64,000 nucleotides of DNA from Larus michahellis (Eukaryota > Chordata > Aves > Charadriiformes > Laridae): positions 91,620,215-91,684,214 of the forward strand of contig NC_133896.1 in the NCBI RefSeq assembly GCF_964199755.1, read 5' to 3'. The notes under the pieces were generated by a model that saw nothing but the letters and a program-made list of their open reading frames with translations, searched no databases and was not told where the DNA came from. Position 1 is the stretch's first letter. Each line of letters opens with the position of its first letter. This document shows positions 24,507-36,059 of the stretch, piece after piece. The translations under genes were made by a program, and so were the position numbers.

Positions 24507-26640
24507 GCTGCCACCCCTGCTAGGCTGCACCCTGTCCCTGCTGCTGGGATTTCGGAAGAGGGTCAGTGGGACTCCGCACTGGGGGAGCCACGTCCTTCCT
24601 CATCTGCTGCCACTGCGATGCAAGGTGTACACACGCTGCAGGAGTTCCTCAAGGCATTGCCACCAGGTGCTAGGCAGAACAGCCGTCAACTCCGTCTCAC
24701 TTTCAGTCCTCCCTTTCCCTTCTGCTTGCTTATATTTCTTTCCCTAGTTCTAACTTTTTCACCTGTTTTTTCCCTTGTTCTCTTTCTTTTTCTCTCTTCC
24801 ACCTTCGTTCTCTCTCTTTCTCATGAACGTTTGCCAGTGCTTCTTCCCTCAGTCGCTTGGGCTCACTTTTTTTTTTCCTCCCCATCTATTTCATCCCCCT
24901 CCTCCACTCTTCCCCCCAAAGAAAAAGCTCTCCTTACTTCATGTGCCCACCAGGCACCTTCTGTCTCAGGTACCACCTTCTGCTGGGACTGGTGAAGGCC
25001 ACACGCAAGCAGGGACTGCTGGGGACTCCAAACAGTTTGGTAGCAGCAGTAGCACTGCTGCCCGGTGTCCTAGTGAATGAGGAGCTAGCCAAGAGTTTCA
25101 GAGAAGATGGGAGGCAGGACAAAGGTCCCGTGGAAATGGTGAGGGTGGCACATACACTGTCTGGTGTGTAATCCCCCTCTCACCAAACGCCACGCTCGTG
25201 GCTGGGTAGAGGTTCCTGCCAAGACAGTCAGAGAGCCACCAGCAGAGAGTGAACAAGACTCAGAGGGTTCCCTACCCAAGGCTTCACGGCACCCTCACTA
25301 CATTGTCCTTTTTGCTGTCCTCCAGGGCTCTCAGCCTGCTCTTTCAAGCTTCCCTGCACAGTGCAGGGCAGAGCTGGCAAACAACAAGGAGATGGCAGGG
25401 AGGGGAAGATCCTTTTCAAAGGTTCCCTTGGAGATTCAGGGCATGAGGTTCACTGTAGAAGAGAGAAAAAAGAAAAAGTAATTTAAGATCATTCTATCTC
25501 CCCAGATCTCTCTCTCTCCTTGCCCACACAAACACCTTGTCATGATTTAGGCTGTGCAGAGCACTCCCTGTGTCTTTCAGGGAACAGACAAGCCAGATTT
25601 GCAGCAGTCCCTGTATACCTCAGGCTGGACTCTGGCCCCAGCAATTCCTTCCAGTGCTGCTGAGACACCCTGTGCTCCCTGCCCCTTCCAGTCTGAGGCT
25701 CCCCATCCAACGTGTTACTAAGGCCTTTTTTTTTTTAACAGAAGGGTTGATTCTCATCGCTCCCTCCATTCCGGTCCTGCCCTCCCCACGCACCCGCTGC
25801 AATCCCTCCTCGCTCCTGCCGTACCGCTCCCACGTACAGCTCCCATAGCTATGCCAGTCTTCAGACCTCAGCTTTTCTCCACCAGTGCTCTGGACTGTAA
25901 CCTGCCGCTCCCGCCCCGTCCTGTCCTGTCCCATCCCCGGGTGCGTGCCACCGCTCCAGCAATACCCTGCCATCCCACAGTCTTGGAGCACAACTCTTTC
26001 GGGCACACGCCTCACCCACCTACCGTGTTTCTGCTAGAGCAGCTCTGGTCTCCAGAGACCCCACGGTTACAAACCCAGCCAACCAGACTGCCAAACTAGT
26101 CCTGAGTCTACTCACCTTTGCCAGTGGTCCTAATGACTCACACCCCCTTCTCCTGTCCTCATCTATAAGGGATGCCCAAGCAGTATATTCCAGGAAGGTA
26201 TAGGCCTGCTCCATGCCTTGACCAGAGCAGATGTAACCTTAGTTTTTCTGTGGATGGATGGGTGACACCCCCCCCCCCCCAGTCTGAGCTCGTGGCTCTC
26301 TTCCCATCCCTTCCCCTTCCTTCTGCTTCTCCGTACTTTCTCACCTTCTCTGTAACCACCTGAGGCTTTTCCTCCTTCCCTCCCTGCTTGGAGCAGTTTG
26401 TCATGACTGGATTGGTGATGCCCCCAGTTCTGCCCTGGTTCATCTTTTTTTCCCCCCCCAGTGCCATCACTCTTGCAGTTAGGCCTGTGGCCTCTGGAGA
26501 CAGTTACGCTAGCCAGCCCTGATAATCCCACGGGAACGAATTTCCTTGCAGCATCTCCTTCTGCCGCCCTTCCCACCCGGCTCCTTCTGGTGGCCCACGC
26601 TGTTCCCTCCATGAGGCAGGCACCCTCCCACCTCTGCTGG
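24507..26640 (-). other. GPR162: GPR162 5' intron
   Basis: Probable intron between the non-coding first exon (donor at 27320-27329) and the first coding exon. Pyrimidine-rich on the plus strand (24700-24960), with a C run at about 26270-26280. Possible acceptors precede the ATG exon at about 24530 and 24550. No other gene is seen. Confidence 0.55.
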
Positions 26641-27760
26641 CTTAGGGGCCCAATTCTGCTCCCAGCCGCGGTGCCCAATTCTGCTCCCAGCTGCGGTCCT
26701 CCCGGCTCCCAGGGATGGGAGAGCCCCGGTGCCCATTGCAGGGATGGCCAGGTCGGCGAAACCCACCCTCACCTGGCCCTGCTCCCCGGCCAGAGCCCCC
26801 ACTACCCCCCTCCCCCCTCGCCTTCATCCCACCGCCCATCCCACCGGCGGGCAGAGGACAGGCTGGTGGTCCCGGGGCTGCTGACTCAGGGGAAGGCAAG
26901 GGCGGGAGCGGGGGGTGTCCGCGGGGAAGATGACCCAGAATAATTGCAAGGAAGCGCGGAGAAAACCGGAGGGCTGGGGGATGTGGCCGGCCCGGGGCCG
27001 AGCTGCGGTGCTGCCCCCGCCGCCCCCTCCCTTTGCCCCCCTCCCGCTCTAGCCCGGCCACAGCCGCGGCCCCCGCGGCGACCGGAGGGGCGGCGGGGGG
27101 CCGGGCCGGGCCGCCCCGAGCCTCGCTCGGGCAGCTGCGGCGCGGCCGGGGCTGGGCTGGGCTGGGCGGGGGCCGGGGCCGCGGAGCCCGCGGGGCGCCC
27201 CCGGGGCGCGGCCGTGCCCGGCGGCGGCGGCGCCGCCCTGTGCGCGACGGAGCGAAGCGGGGGCCGGCGGCGGCGGCGGCGGGGGCCGATCGCGGCGGCG
27301 GCGGCGGGGGCCGGAGGGACCCATCTTACCTCTCGCCGGAGCAAGCGCTGCCATGGCGACGGGCGCCCCGCGCGGCTGTGCGCGCCTCTGCCCGGCTGTG
27401 CCGGCCCCCGGCCCCGGCCGCCGCAGCGGACGCCGCAGGCAGCCGGCCCCGGCCCCGCGCTCCGGCCATCCGCCAGGCGGGGCGACGGCGAGGGGCGAGG
27501 GGCGGGGAGCGCCGGCGGGGAGACGGCGGCGGGAGCAACCGCCGGGCCGAGCAGCCAGGGGGCGGGACGGCCGGACGGCAGCGGGAGCCGCCGCCCCGGC
27601 CCCGGCCCCTCCCGGCGGTCCCCGGTGACGGGGCCGGCTGTGCCGGGGGTACGGGCGGCTCACGGGGATGGTCTTGGCCAGGGCCCGGCCACAGGGGCTG
27701 CTGCTGCCCGGCCTCAGCCCGTCCCACCTCATCCGCATCCCTCCTGCCCCACGGGGCAAG
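26640..27760 (-). promoter_or_regulatory. GPR162: CpG island, GPR162 promoter and likely non-coding first exon
   Basis: Extremely GC- and CpG-rich block. The minus strand has a strong splice donor, AG|GTAAGATGGG, at 27320-27329, so a first exon should end at 27330. This is the natural source of a 5' UTR for GPR162, whose coding start is 2.8 kb downstream. A short open frame with a good start context (GCCATGG) begins just before the donor. Two units of gcccaattctgctcccag, 25 bases apart, lie at 26648-26697. Transcription could be bidirectional; RNA data would be needed to place the start. Confidence 0.6.
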
Positions 27761-30700
27761 GCTGGCCGCCCCCCAGGAATAGGAGTTTCAGGATAAGAAG
27801 GTGCCGGGCTCCCATTCTCAGGGAAAGAGGGTTGTGAGGAGGCGCCCTAAGAGGTGTCGGGAGGATGGATGCCGACCTGAGGGGAAAGGCCAAAGAGATA
27901 GTGCGGAGAGAGGGGCCTGCAAGGGATGCTCAGAGAGCGGGGAGGCCAGGACACCCCCTGCCCAGGTGAGCCGTGGTAGCAGAGCTGACTCGGTTTGCCC
28001 AGCTGCTGCGGTGGCCTCTTCCCTCACCAGCCAGTAGCACCGTCCCACAAACAGGGAAGGAAGGCGATAGAGCAGGAGTAGTGCTCGCAGGAGTAGGTTG
28101 GTCATGTTGGAGGGGTAAAGCTCTGCCTCCAGCTGCGTCACCTCAGCGAGGGCAATCCTTGCGTCACAAGGCAACGGACATCTCACTTTCCCCAGTTACT
28201 GTCTTGCTACACCTTCTTTGTCCTTGTTCCGTTTAGGAACTGATGTCTACCAAAATGTCCACACCCCTCCATTGGAACTGGGGTTGGATGGGAGTCCATG
28301 TTTCTGGACACTTAGGGTGCAGCTGCATCAGCACCTCAGTTTGGATCAGGAGAACATGAACAATTTAGGGGAAAGGACCTGCAAGATGAGTGACAAGCAG
28401 GCTCTGAGAACTAATGAGAATTCAGCTTTGCTTTGGGATACAGATAGTCTGAAGTAAGCCCCCAGACATTTACAGCATGGTCACTAAGTCCTCAGCATCA
28501 GTTGTTTTCTTCTACAGATCTGCTCCTGCTTCATCACCCTAAAGTGGACCTGACCCTATGGATCCAGGGTCTGCTCAGCTTTATCACTCCCTCTGACAGG
28601 GCAGATTTCATATGTTGTTCCAAATGCTGTCTGAGGTGATCGCAAGTGCCTTGGATACCAAGGAATTTCATCTGAGGTTTGTGTGGTCAGCAGAAGGAGG
28701 GACTCTTGAGTAAGAAAGCTGGAGGTACTGCTGGTTCTCAGGCGCAGGGGCAGCAGCAAAGGCAGTTCCCGAGGTATAAAAGAGATCATCTCTAAGGCGA
28801 GACCTGTTTGCATTGCAGTGGCCATTGTGACTGGAGCCTCTTTTAGAGACACTGAGTAGAATCAGGAACCACTAGAATAGATCCGGCTTGGCGTCAGGTA
28901 GGTGTTAAGAGATGTTTTGGAGGAAGGCGGGTGGCAACGATGCTGCCGTGCTCTGGCTATTCTTTGTCATGCAGGAGCTGCCACGGTGGAACAGCCCCGA
29001 GGTGGTTCATATCAGTGGTCAGTCCAGCAACGGCAGGAGCCAGAGACATGAGAAGGGACAATTATGGCCCCCCTCAATCATTTCTTTTCAGCTCCTATCA
29101 TTTACGGTAGGTTTATGCCTTGAAGTGAGAAGGTCTGTATCCACAAATGTAAACATTCATGCAGCTCCAGTTGTCATTTGTATGAATTACTTAATGTGAT
29201 AACTTCCACATTACCATCCCCTTCTGATTCAGAAGCTGAGTCTCCTTAGTGTGAGCGGTTAGCCTGTCTGTGCTGTGTGGGTGAATAAATCCTCTCGTTA
29301 TCTCAGGGAAACAGCAAACCAAGCTTCCGGCACTTTCTGTGCTGCCTGCCTGCCTCAGCTCCACTCAGGTAGGGACATCCTGCAGCCCAGCATCTCTTCA
29401 TGGCTTGGGCTACACCTGACAGAGGTTGGTGAGCAGACCTGCATGAGGACAGGTCCTCCTATCTCGAGGAGGCTTCTTGTGTTTGCAAACGTGTCCGGGT
29501 TCTTAGTTTGAACGAGAGCACAAAATTGAAGATTTACTGTGAAGAGGCATGAACTCTGTGGGAAGGAGAAGAGCATTTACCCTTGGGCTGTCATACTCCT
29601 AAGCAGATGCTCGTCCATCCATCCATCTCACCTAAATGGATTTCAAAGACGCTCTTTATTTGCCTAGGATTTCCAGACACCTGGTTTCGCTGGTTTTGAT
29701 AAGACGTGGGTCACAACCGCGCGTGTGCTGTATATTGACGGTGCACAGGCAAAGGAGCACCAGTGCTGGGATCTGGAAATCCTGAAGCCCCATGGTGCAA
29801 GGTTCCCTACGACTGCAGGGTTCCCTGTGTATCTAGGAAGTCCAGGCTAGAAGTAAGACCCCTTCCCTGACTCATCTCCTAGAAGGACTCACAGAGCTGG
29901 GAGCAATTTTTAATTCCTGCAGAGCCAGGCTGGACTCCGACCAGTGATCTGCTGTCTAAAGGCTGAGTAGCTCACTAGAATATCCTAAGGCATCCAGGCC
30001 CAAAGCAACACCGCTGTTACAATGTCAGGGTAAGAAATGTTTTCTGGAAAAGTTCGTTGCATAAAGATCAGTTATTTCTGGACAGCAGCTCTGCAGGTCC
30101 GGTGAAATGCTCTTCCCAGAGGTGCCCTGGATTCTTAAAGGAACAGAGGTCGTTAACCAAGAAACAAACACCAGAATCTAAAAGCAAAAGCATTAACAGA
30201 ACAGCCAAATTCACTTCACGGGGCTTTAGTGGTTCGCAGCTGTTACTCAGGACTTTGATAGTGACCATGAGAGGTTTCACGCGTTTTTCTCGCAGATCAT
30301 GGATGCAATTAAATCCATCCTCTGAGCCCCGACGTGGCTCACACCAGCCTTTTGTGAGGCTACGCTGGTGTGCTTGCTGGCAGGTTTCCTGGCATCCTTC
30401 CTGGCTCTTTGAGCAGGGTGTGGTTAATGGCTAACGAGAATCCAGCCAAGCAGATGCGTTAGCATATTCCTGCGGAAAAGACAGTGACTGCAATGTAGAT
30501 TTGTCACATCCAAACCTTAGGTTCTATTTCTAGCACCGTACGGAAAGATTTAGTGAGATTTCTGGGATAATTCATCTGCAAAATGGGCAAATGATAATAG
30601 CTCACACCAGGGGACAGACGACTAATGCTGGTCGTGAGCTACATAGAAATATTAAGGGTTTGCAATGTAAGAACTGGGATTTGAACTTGTGGATGCTTGT

Positions 30701-33700
30701 TTACGGCTGAATGTATTTCCTTACACAGCTGGGCACCTTCTAAAAGATTTTTTTTCCTCTGCCACATACATAAATATTTGTATATGACATTTTCTGTGAG
30801 AAAAGTACCAGGGTAGGCTTGTCAAATACATGGTTGTTACGGAGGTGCATGCCCTTTAGCAGAGGTGTATATACCCTCCTGCTTCCCCCACCCGATGTAA
30901 TGATTTGAGTGTTCTTCTCTTCTGTATGTTGCTGACCCCTTTTTCATCCCTCCTGCTCTTGTGGCCTCACTGATCTCCCAGCACAGTGAGTGCCAATCCG
31001 TAAAGGATGTAAAAATGTCACTTCAAAATATAATTGCGCCACTTTCCAAAATTACTGAACACTTACTTGTTTGTTCTCATACACAGAAAGGATAATTAGG
31101 AGCTCTTGAATCATTAATCTGGGAACCTACGATATCTGGAAGGAGCTGAAATGATTTCTTTTCTTTGGATTTGGAACACAGAACCGCAACTTTCTTTTTA
31201 CTACCTGTTCCTCTGGCCTGTCTAGATATTTCTGAGGTTTCTCAAGACCAGAACAATCTTTTCTTAATTCAAAAATAGGCTGTGATTTCAGGAGTGCCGC
31301 TGACACGCTGCGTGCAGCTGGCCCATGCCAGGGAAGCTCTCTGGCTCCCGTCGTCCTTCCAGCTGGTGTGGTGGCCCCTCAGGCCCCGTGGTCCTCACAG
31401 AGCCAGCGTCACTGTTACTGCTGTTCATCTCCAGGACCTCACCTCCATGCAGCACGCAGACAAGCTCAGAGGAGGGGCTTCCCAGCACCAGAGCCTGAAA
31501 CACTTGGACACCAGCCAGTGGGTGCCGTAGCATTGAGGAGCTGGGGTTTCTCCTCTCTTCCCTTTTGATTCCTTGCCAGTGAGGCAGTCTCTGCCACCAC
31601 CTCTTATTCTGCTATTCTCTAGTTCTCCAAATCTGGAAGCAGCTCTAAGGCTTGGCCGAGCTGGCTAGAAAATGAACAGGAGGAGAGCCAAAGACGACTT
31701 CAGGGGCGAGGCTGGGGAAGGATGCTGACATACGTGGGGCAAAGGCAGCCTGCTGTGGTCTGGGGGTGTTGCTCGGACATGAGCTAACAAACCCCGAGAT
31801 CCCTCCTAGTAAGCGCGCGCTTGGGAATACTCTCAGAGAGGAACAAGTCCAGCGCTGAGCATCTGCAATGGTCTGGTACGTCTACTCTACCCTCACCTCC
31901 CAGAAGGGCAGATGGAAGCTCCTCTCTCTCTGCAGCTGCATTAGGCTGATGAGACACTCAAATGGATGCTGAAAACTGTTCTTTTTTTTTTTTCCTCCCC
32001 CCTGAGATAAACAGAAATTAGACGAGGCTGAAGTGCACAGCTTCCTCCCTTCTAGACCTTGGGAACATGCAAAGAAACACACAGGGTCATTTGGCTCTGA
32101 AGGCTGAGGGATGTGAGTGCTTCGCTGCAGAGCCCGCGGGGAGCATGAGTCACATGGACTGCCTTGGCAGATCCGGGCTGACAGCATCCACCGAGTCACC
32201 GCCTCGCGTCGCACTCAAAGGGCAGAGATAAACTGGGAGGCAGGAGGGGCTTGGGGAGGTAGGGCTATGGGCCGGGGTGATTTCAGCCCGTGTGTTTCTG
32301 GTTCAGCAGAACTGGGTGGTGTAGCCTCAGCTGCATCCAAAGCCCTTCCTCCGCTGGAGCAAGCAGGTCTGTGGGTCCTGACAGGGGACCATACGTTGTA
32401 GGTGAGTCCAAAGGACTGAAGCATATGCTTTTTCCATTCTGCAGACCAGAAACATGGGGAACAGTAGTACCAGGAAGACCAACATGTTAGGGAAAAACAC
32501 TTCTCAGTTTTTTCTAAACTCTTGCTTTCCATAATGTTTCCACATCACTGCACAGAGCTCTTGCTGCCATTGTCATTTTGTTAAGTACTGCCATGTATGC
32601 CTTTCTGAGTCCTGCCATCATCTCAGGACCACTCTGATGAGCTGTCACCACATGATAAAATACGCCTGTCATTGTGTTTGCTGCTTTGTAGAGTTGTACA
32701 TCGCTGTGGTTTGCATCACGCAGAGGGGTTATTCCATTGCGTAGTGTAGATACACCCTCATCACACCGAGCAAAGGGAGAAGTCCTCAATGCCTTCCGAG
32801 AAGGAAGACCAGGATACATGCAACACAGCCTGTGAAGCTCTGGGATGCCACAAGGAAGGGACTACACAAAAGTGGTCTGATAGGGACACCCGGCTTCTCA
32901 TCTCTATACTCAATACTGCCCAGGAGCGCTGTTGCCAGTGTTATTTGCTGCACAGGCTGTGAAGACAAGTGTGTTGTCTCAGAAAGGGAATGTGCTGTTG
33001 TATTACTGCAGCCCAGACCTGGGCAAGATGTTACTGCAGTCCCCTCCAGCTAGGGACTCGTTAGGTACATCTACATCGTAACATTTGTTTTGTGCAAGCT
33101 TGTTCTTATCTGGTCTGAACGTCCACCTCCGTACTGCCTGGATGCCCACACTGAAGCTTTTAGTATTGCACTCAGATGGAAAGCAAAGCCCATCTAGAAC
33201 TCGCTCTGTGGATGACTTTTCTCTCAATCAGGGCAGTCTGTGTGTCTAGGGAACAAAGAAGGTCATCATGTGAAAAGACACAGACAGAGAGACCTGCCAA
33301 AAAAAGAGATTTACAAGATTGGAGCTTAGAGTAGTTTGTGCTTGCAGGTGAGTTTCAAGTAGAGTAGGGCAGGGTCATGTCTGCTGAGATCAGAAGACCT
33401 ACTGAGGAACTGTGCAGGGTTGAGGAAGGCTTATCATTCTTGTTACACCCATCCAGATGGGAGAACTGGAAGCTGTGCATCTGTGGATGCGGCTGTGCAT
33501 TTACAGGCATCCCAGTGGCACCATCACATCCACTGTAACGCCAACCAAGGCACCTGGAAATGGGTGGAGGGACCTCCTGCATCGGTGGTGGGGCTGTGAG
33601 CCTGACCACGCTTTGCAGGTCGGTCCCAACTGTAAATAGGGACATGGTCTTTGGTCACTTGTGGGGACTCAGCGTGTCTCTTCCAGCCCTTGGAAGAGAC

Positions 33701-35716
33701 CAGAACTGGGGTTGCTGAACTAAGGGTCACTCGTCCACATGGTGCCACTCTTCACCCCGTGAGAGGGCCAGCCTGGCTTGGAGACTGCACCACCACCTGC
33801 CAGGGTGGGATCAGGGCTGTGGTGGGGCAGGCACGTTGCCTCCTGGCTTCAACAGCTGTGGGCAGTGCTGTCAGGCAGCACAGGCACCTCCGTGCTCTCT
33901 GAGCCACCGGTGTGGGCATTCTCTGCTACCCATGCATTTCATCCTGGACCTGCCAGGTTTGATGGACCCTGTGCTGGAGGCCAGGCAGGCCCTATTAGCT
34001 TAGTCTTTCTTTGTCAGGCTGATCCTCTCGCTGAAAAAGTCAAGGCTTGTGTTTTTAGGCACAGAGGCGGTTGGTTCAGCTGCCTGGGCCTCAGGTGAGC
34101 ATTTGAACTACTGGAGATGGCTGCAGTGCTGGAGGAGATCATGATGGACGCTCTAGCAGTGTTCTGCTTTGTCCCACCCAGGGATCAGGTGGTACAGGGT
34201 AATCCCTCTGCTCTGGACACCTGTGTGAGTGGAAAAAGGAGAAGACTTGGGTACTTGAGCAGTTATTTAAGGAGAAGGGACTGGACTTCAGAAGCAGAGG
34301 TTGGTTCTGGTTGAGAGGACCACACCAAGCACTTTGTCGTCATCGCTATATCAAACACCACTGACCTTGCGCTCATTTTCCCTCATACAGCTCCCCAAAC
34401 TGACCTCTCCTTAAGGCCTGATGATGCCTTGTTTAGCAGACTGATGGACCTCAGCCGGCTCCCTAGTTATGCTGATAGTTCAGGGACAGGATGCAACTGC
34501 GTGTACTGGGATATGGACCAAGGCATTTCCAACACTAGTGGAGTTTTGTGTGCACAAGCACAAGCTATGGGAAGGAAAATGGCATTAGTGTGAGCCTTCG
34601 TCGCTCCTTTTTGTGTGAGGACGATGGTGGAGGAGCAGGCGTGACCCTCATGGTGGCCCACACCTGCTGCCACAGCTGCCTGGGGTTGCGTCCTCATCCA
34701 GAGGCATGATGGGGTTGTGGCGGGTGGGGGGAGGAGGAAGATTTCCCCCATCTCACAGGTGTTGTCTCTGCCGTTGTTGCCACCTGTCTTTTCACCCTCG
34801 GTAACAGCGGGATGCTGGCGTGACTGCTATAGAGAAACCCCCTCCTCCAGCACTGGGGGTCCTGCGGGGGGTGGGGGTGGTGTCTCTTCCACGAGGAGCC
34901 CTTCCCACAGCCCAGAGCCCCTCGCTGTCTCTCCCCAGCAAGCCCAGCGCAGGCGAACAGACTTGGAGCGCAGCCAGCGGCAGCTGTAGGTCCTCAAGGC
35001 CTTTTTGACCCGCCGCTAGCAGACAGTAGAATAGCTTCTATAAACACAAGGCTTCTGTGTACATATTTTAACAGTATTTTTCTTTCAGGACATTCTGGCA
35101 TCTCTACAACACGCTTTTACTTCCATCCTAAATGTCCTGTGCTTTTCACTCCCTCTTCCCATCTCCCTGAGCCAACGAGGAGCTGGTTTTGGTGGCTTTC
35201 TCAAAAGCATCTCTTCTCTGCACTCTGCAGGCTTGCGCAGTCCAAGGCTGGTTTGTTCTCCTAGGAAATTACTTTGTCACCCCCTTCCCAAACTTTCCTT
35301 CTAGATCAACATTCATAACTTCTTCAGGCTTTGATTTCCAGAAGCCGTTGGTATCCTGAACTGCCTTCCTGACAAAATTAGTCCTGAATTATCCTGCTGC
35401 TCGTGGTGTTTTCACTTGTGCGTTGGTTTGTGGTGGGAGAGGGGAAGACTGCAAGCTGAGGGATGGGGCTGGGGGGCACTGTAGGGCTCAGGCTGCCCCA
35501 GAAAGGCAAACAAGGATGGACAGGTTTCATGGAGAGCAGAGGGCTGGTGCGTTAAGGAAGGCTCATGGCAGCCAGGGAGGTGGGAGATAGTGAGAATCAG
35601 GATTCCACATCCTAGCAGGAAAGGGAGAAATGTGAATTTGAACCAGATGAGAGTGCCTCAGAAAATATTTAGTCCAGCTTGCAAAAAAACCCAAAAGACG
35701 TCCGACTCCGAGGTAA
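27761..35716. other. GPR162-CD4 intergenic region
   Basis: About 8 kb with no gene I can support. It holds a possible MIR-like fragment (about 30545-30620) and an unexplained group of minus-strand open frames (32514-33227). The rest is unique-looking or too degraded to name. Part may carry CD4 3' regulatory sequence. Confidence 0.5.
30545..30620 (-). repeat. Possible MIR-like SINE fragment
   Basis: The phrase tcatctgcaaaatgggcaaa followed by tgataatagctcaca resembles the antisense of the core of MIR-type SINEs. Short and uncertain: a phrase like aactgggatttgaac 60 bases further on would fit the opposite orientation. Confidence 0.3.
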
Positions 35717-35722
35717 TTTATT
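35717..35722 (-). terminator. CD4: Probable CD4 poly(A) signal
   Basis: AATAAA on the minus strand about 340 bases after the CD4 stop codon, giving a 3' UTR of ordinary length. Confidence 0.5.
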
Positions 35723-35794
35723 GTAGCTCAGGCAGATAAAAGAAGCACATAAAATTGTTTCCACAAGAAGGTCAAATTAAGTGCATGAGCAAAA

Positions 35795-35830
35795 TACAAG
35801 CATATATATATATGTGTGTATATATATTCT
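35795..35830. repeat. AT/GT dinucleotide repeat in CD4 3' UTR region
   Basis: Alternating catatatatatatgtgtgta-type sequence, a short microsatellite that would fall upstream of the poly(A) signal in the CD4 3' UTR. Confidence 0.8.
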
Positions 35831-36059
35831 ATTCACTATCTCTCACTGTAGAGCTCGGAATCAATCTTAACTCTTAAGGGTTTCTTGTCTTGTCCATCAG
35901 CTCCTAGCCAGACAACATCCCTCCACAGCATTAGACTGGGGGAATGATGAAGAAATAATTACATCAAAACCAGAGAAAGGGAGATGGATTCACAGAGCTG
36001 GCAGGTGTTTCGGTAAAGGCAGAGATTTCATCAGTCCTCCTGACTCCAGTGCTGCAATA

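Noticed and set aside
24507-24530. An earlier start for GPR162 at 24530
   Set aside because: That codon is GTG, not ATG. The first ATG in frame is 24506, whose N-terminus compares better with mammals.
27549-27565. Second CTCF-like site (cagccagggggcggg) in the GPR162 island
   Set aside because: The core matches but two flanking consensus positions do not, and such G-rich strings are common by chance in this island.
27049-27759. Long overlapping open frames on both strands in the GPR162 CpG island
   Set aside because: GC-rich DNA has few stop codons; the translations are Pro/Arg/Gly/Ala low-complexity in several frames at once and match no family I know.
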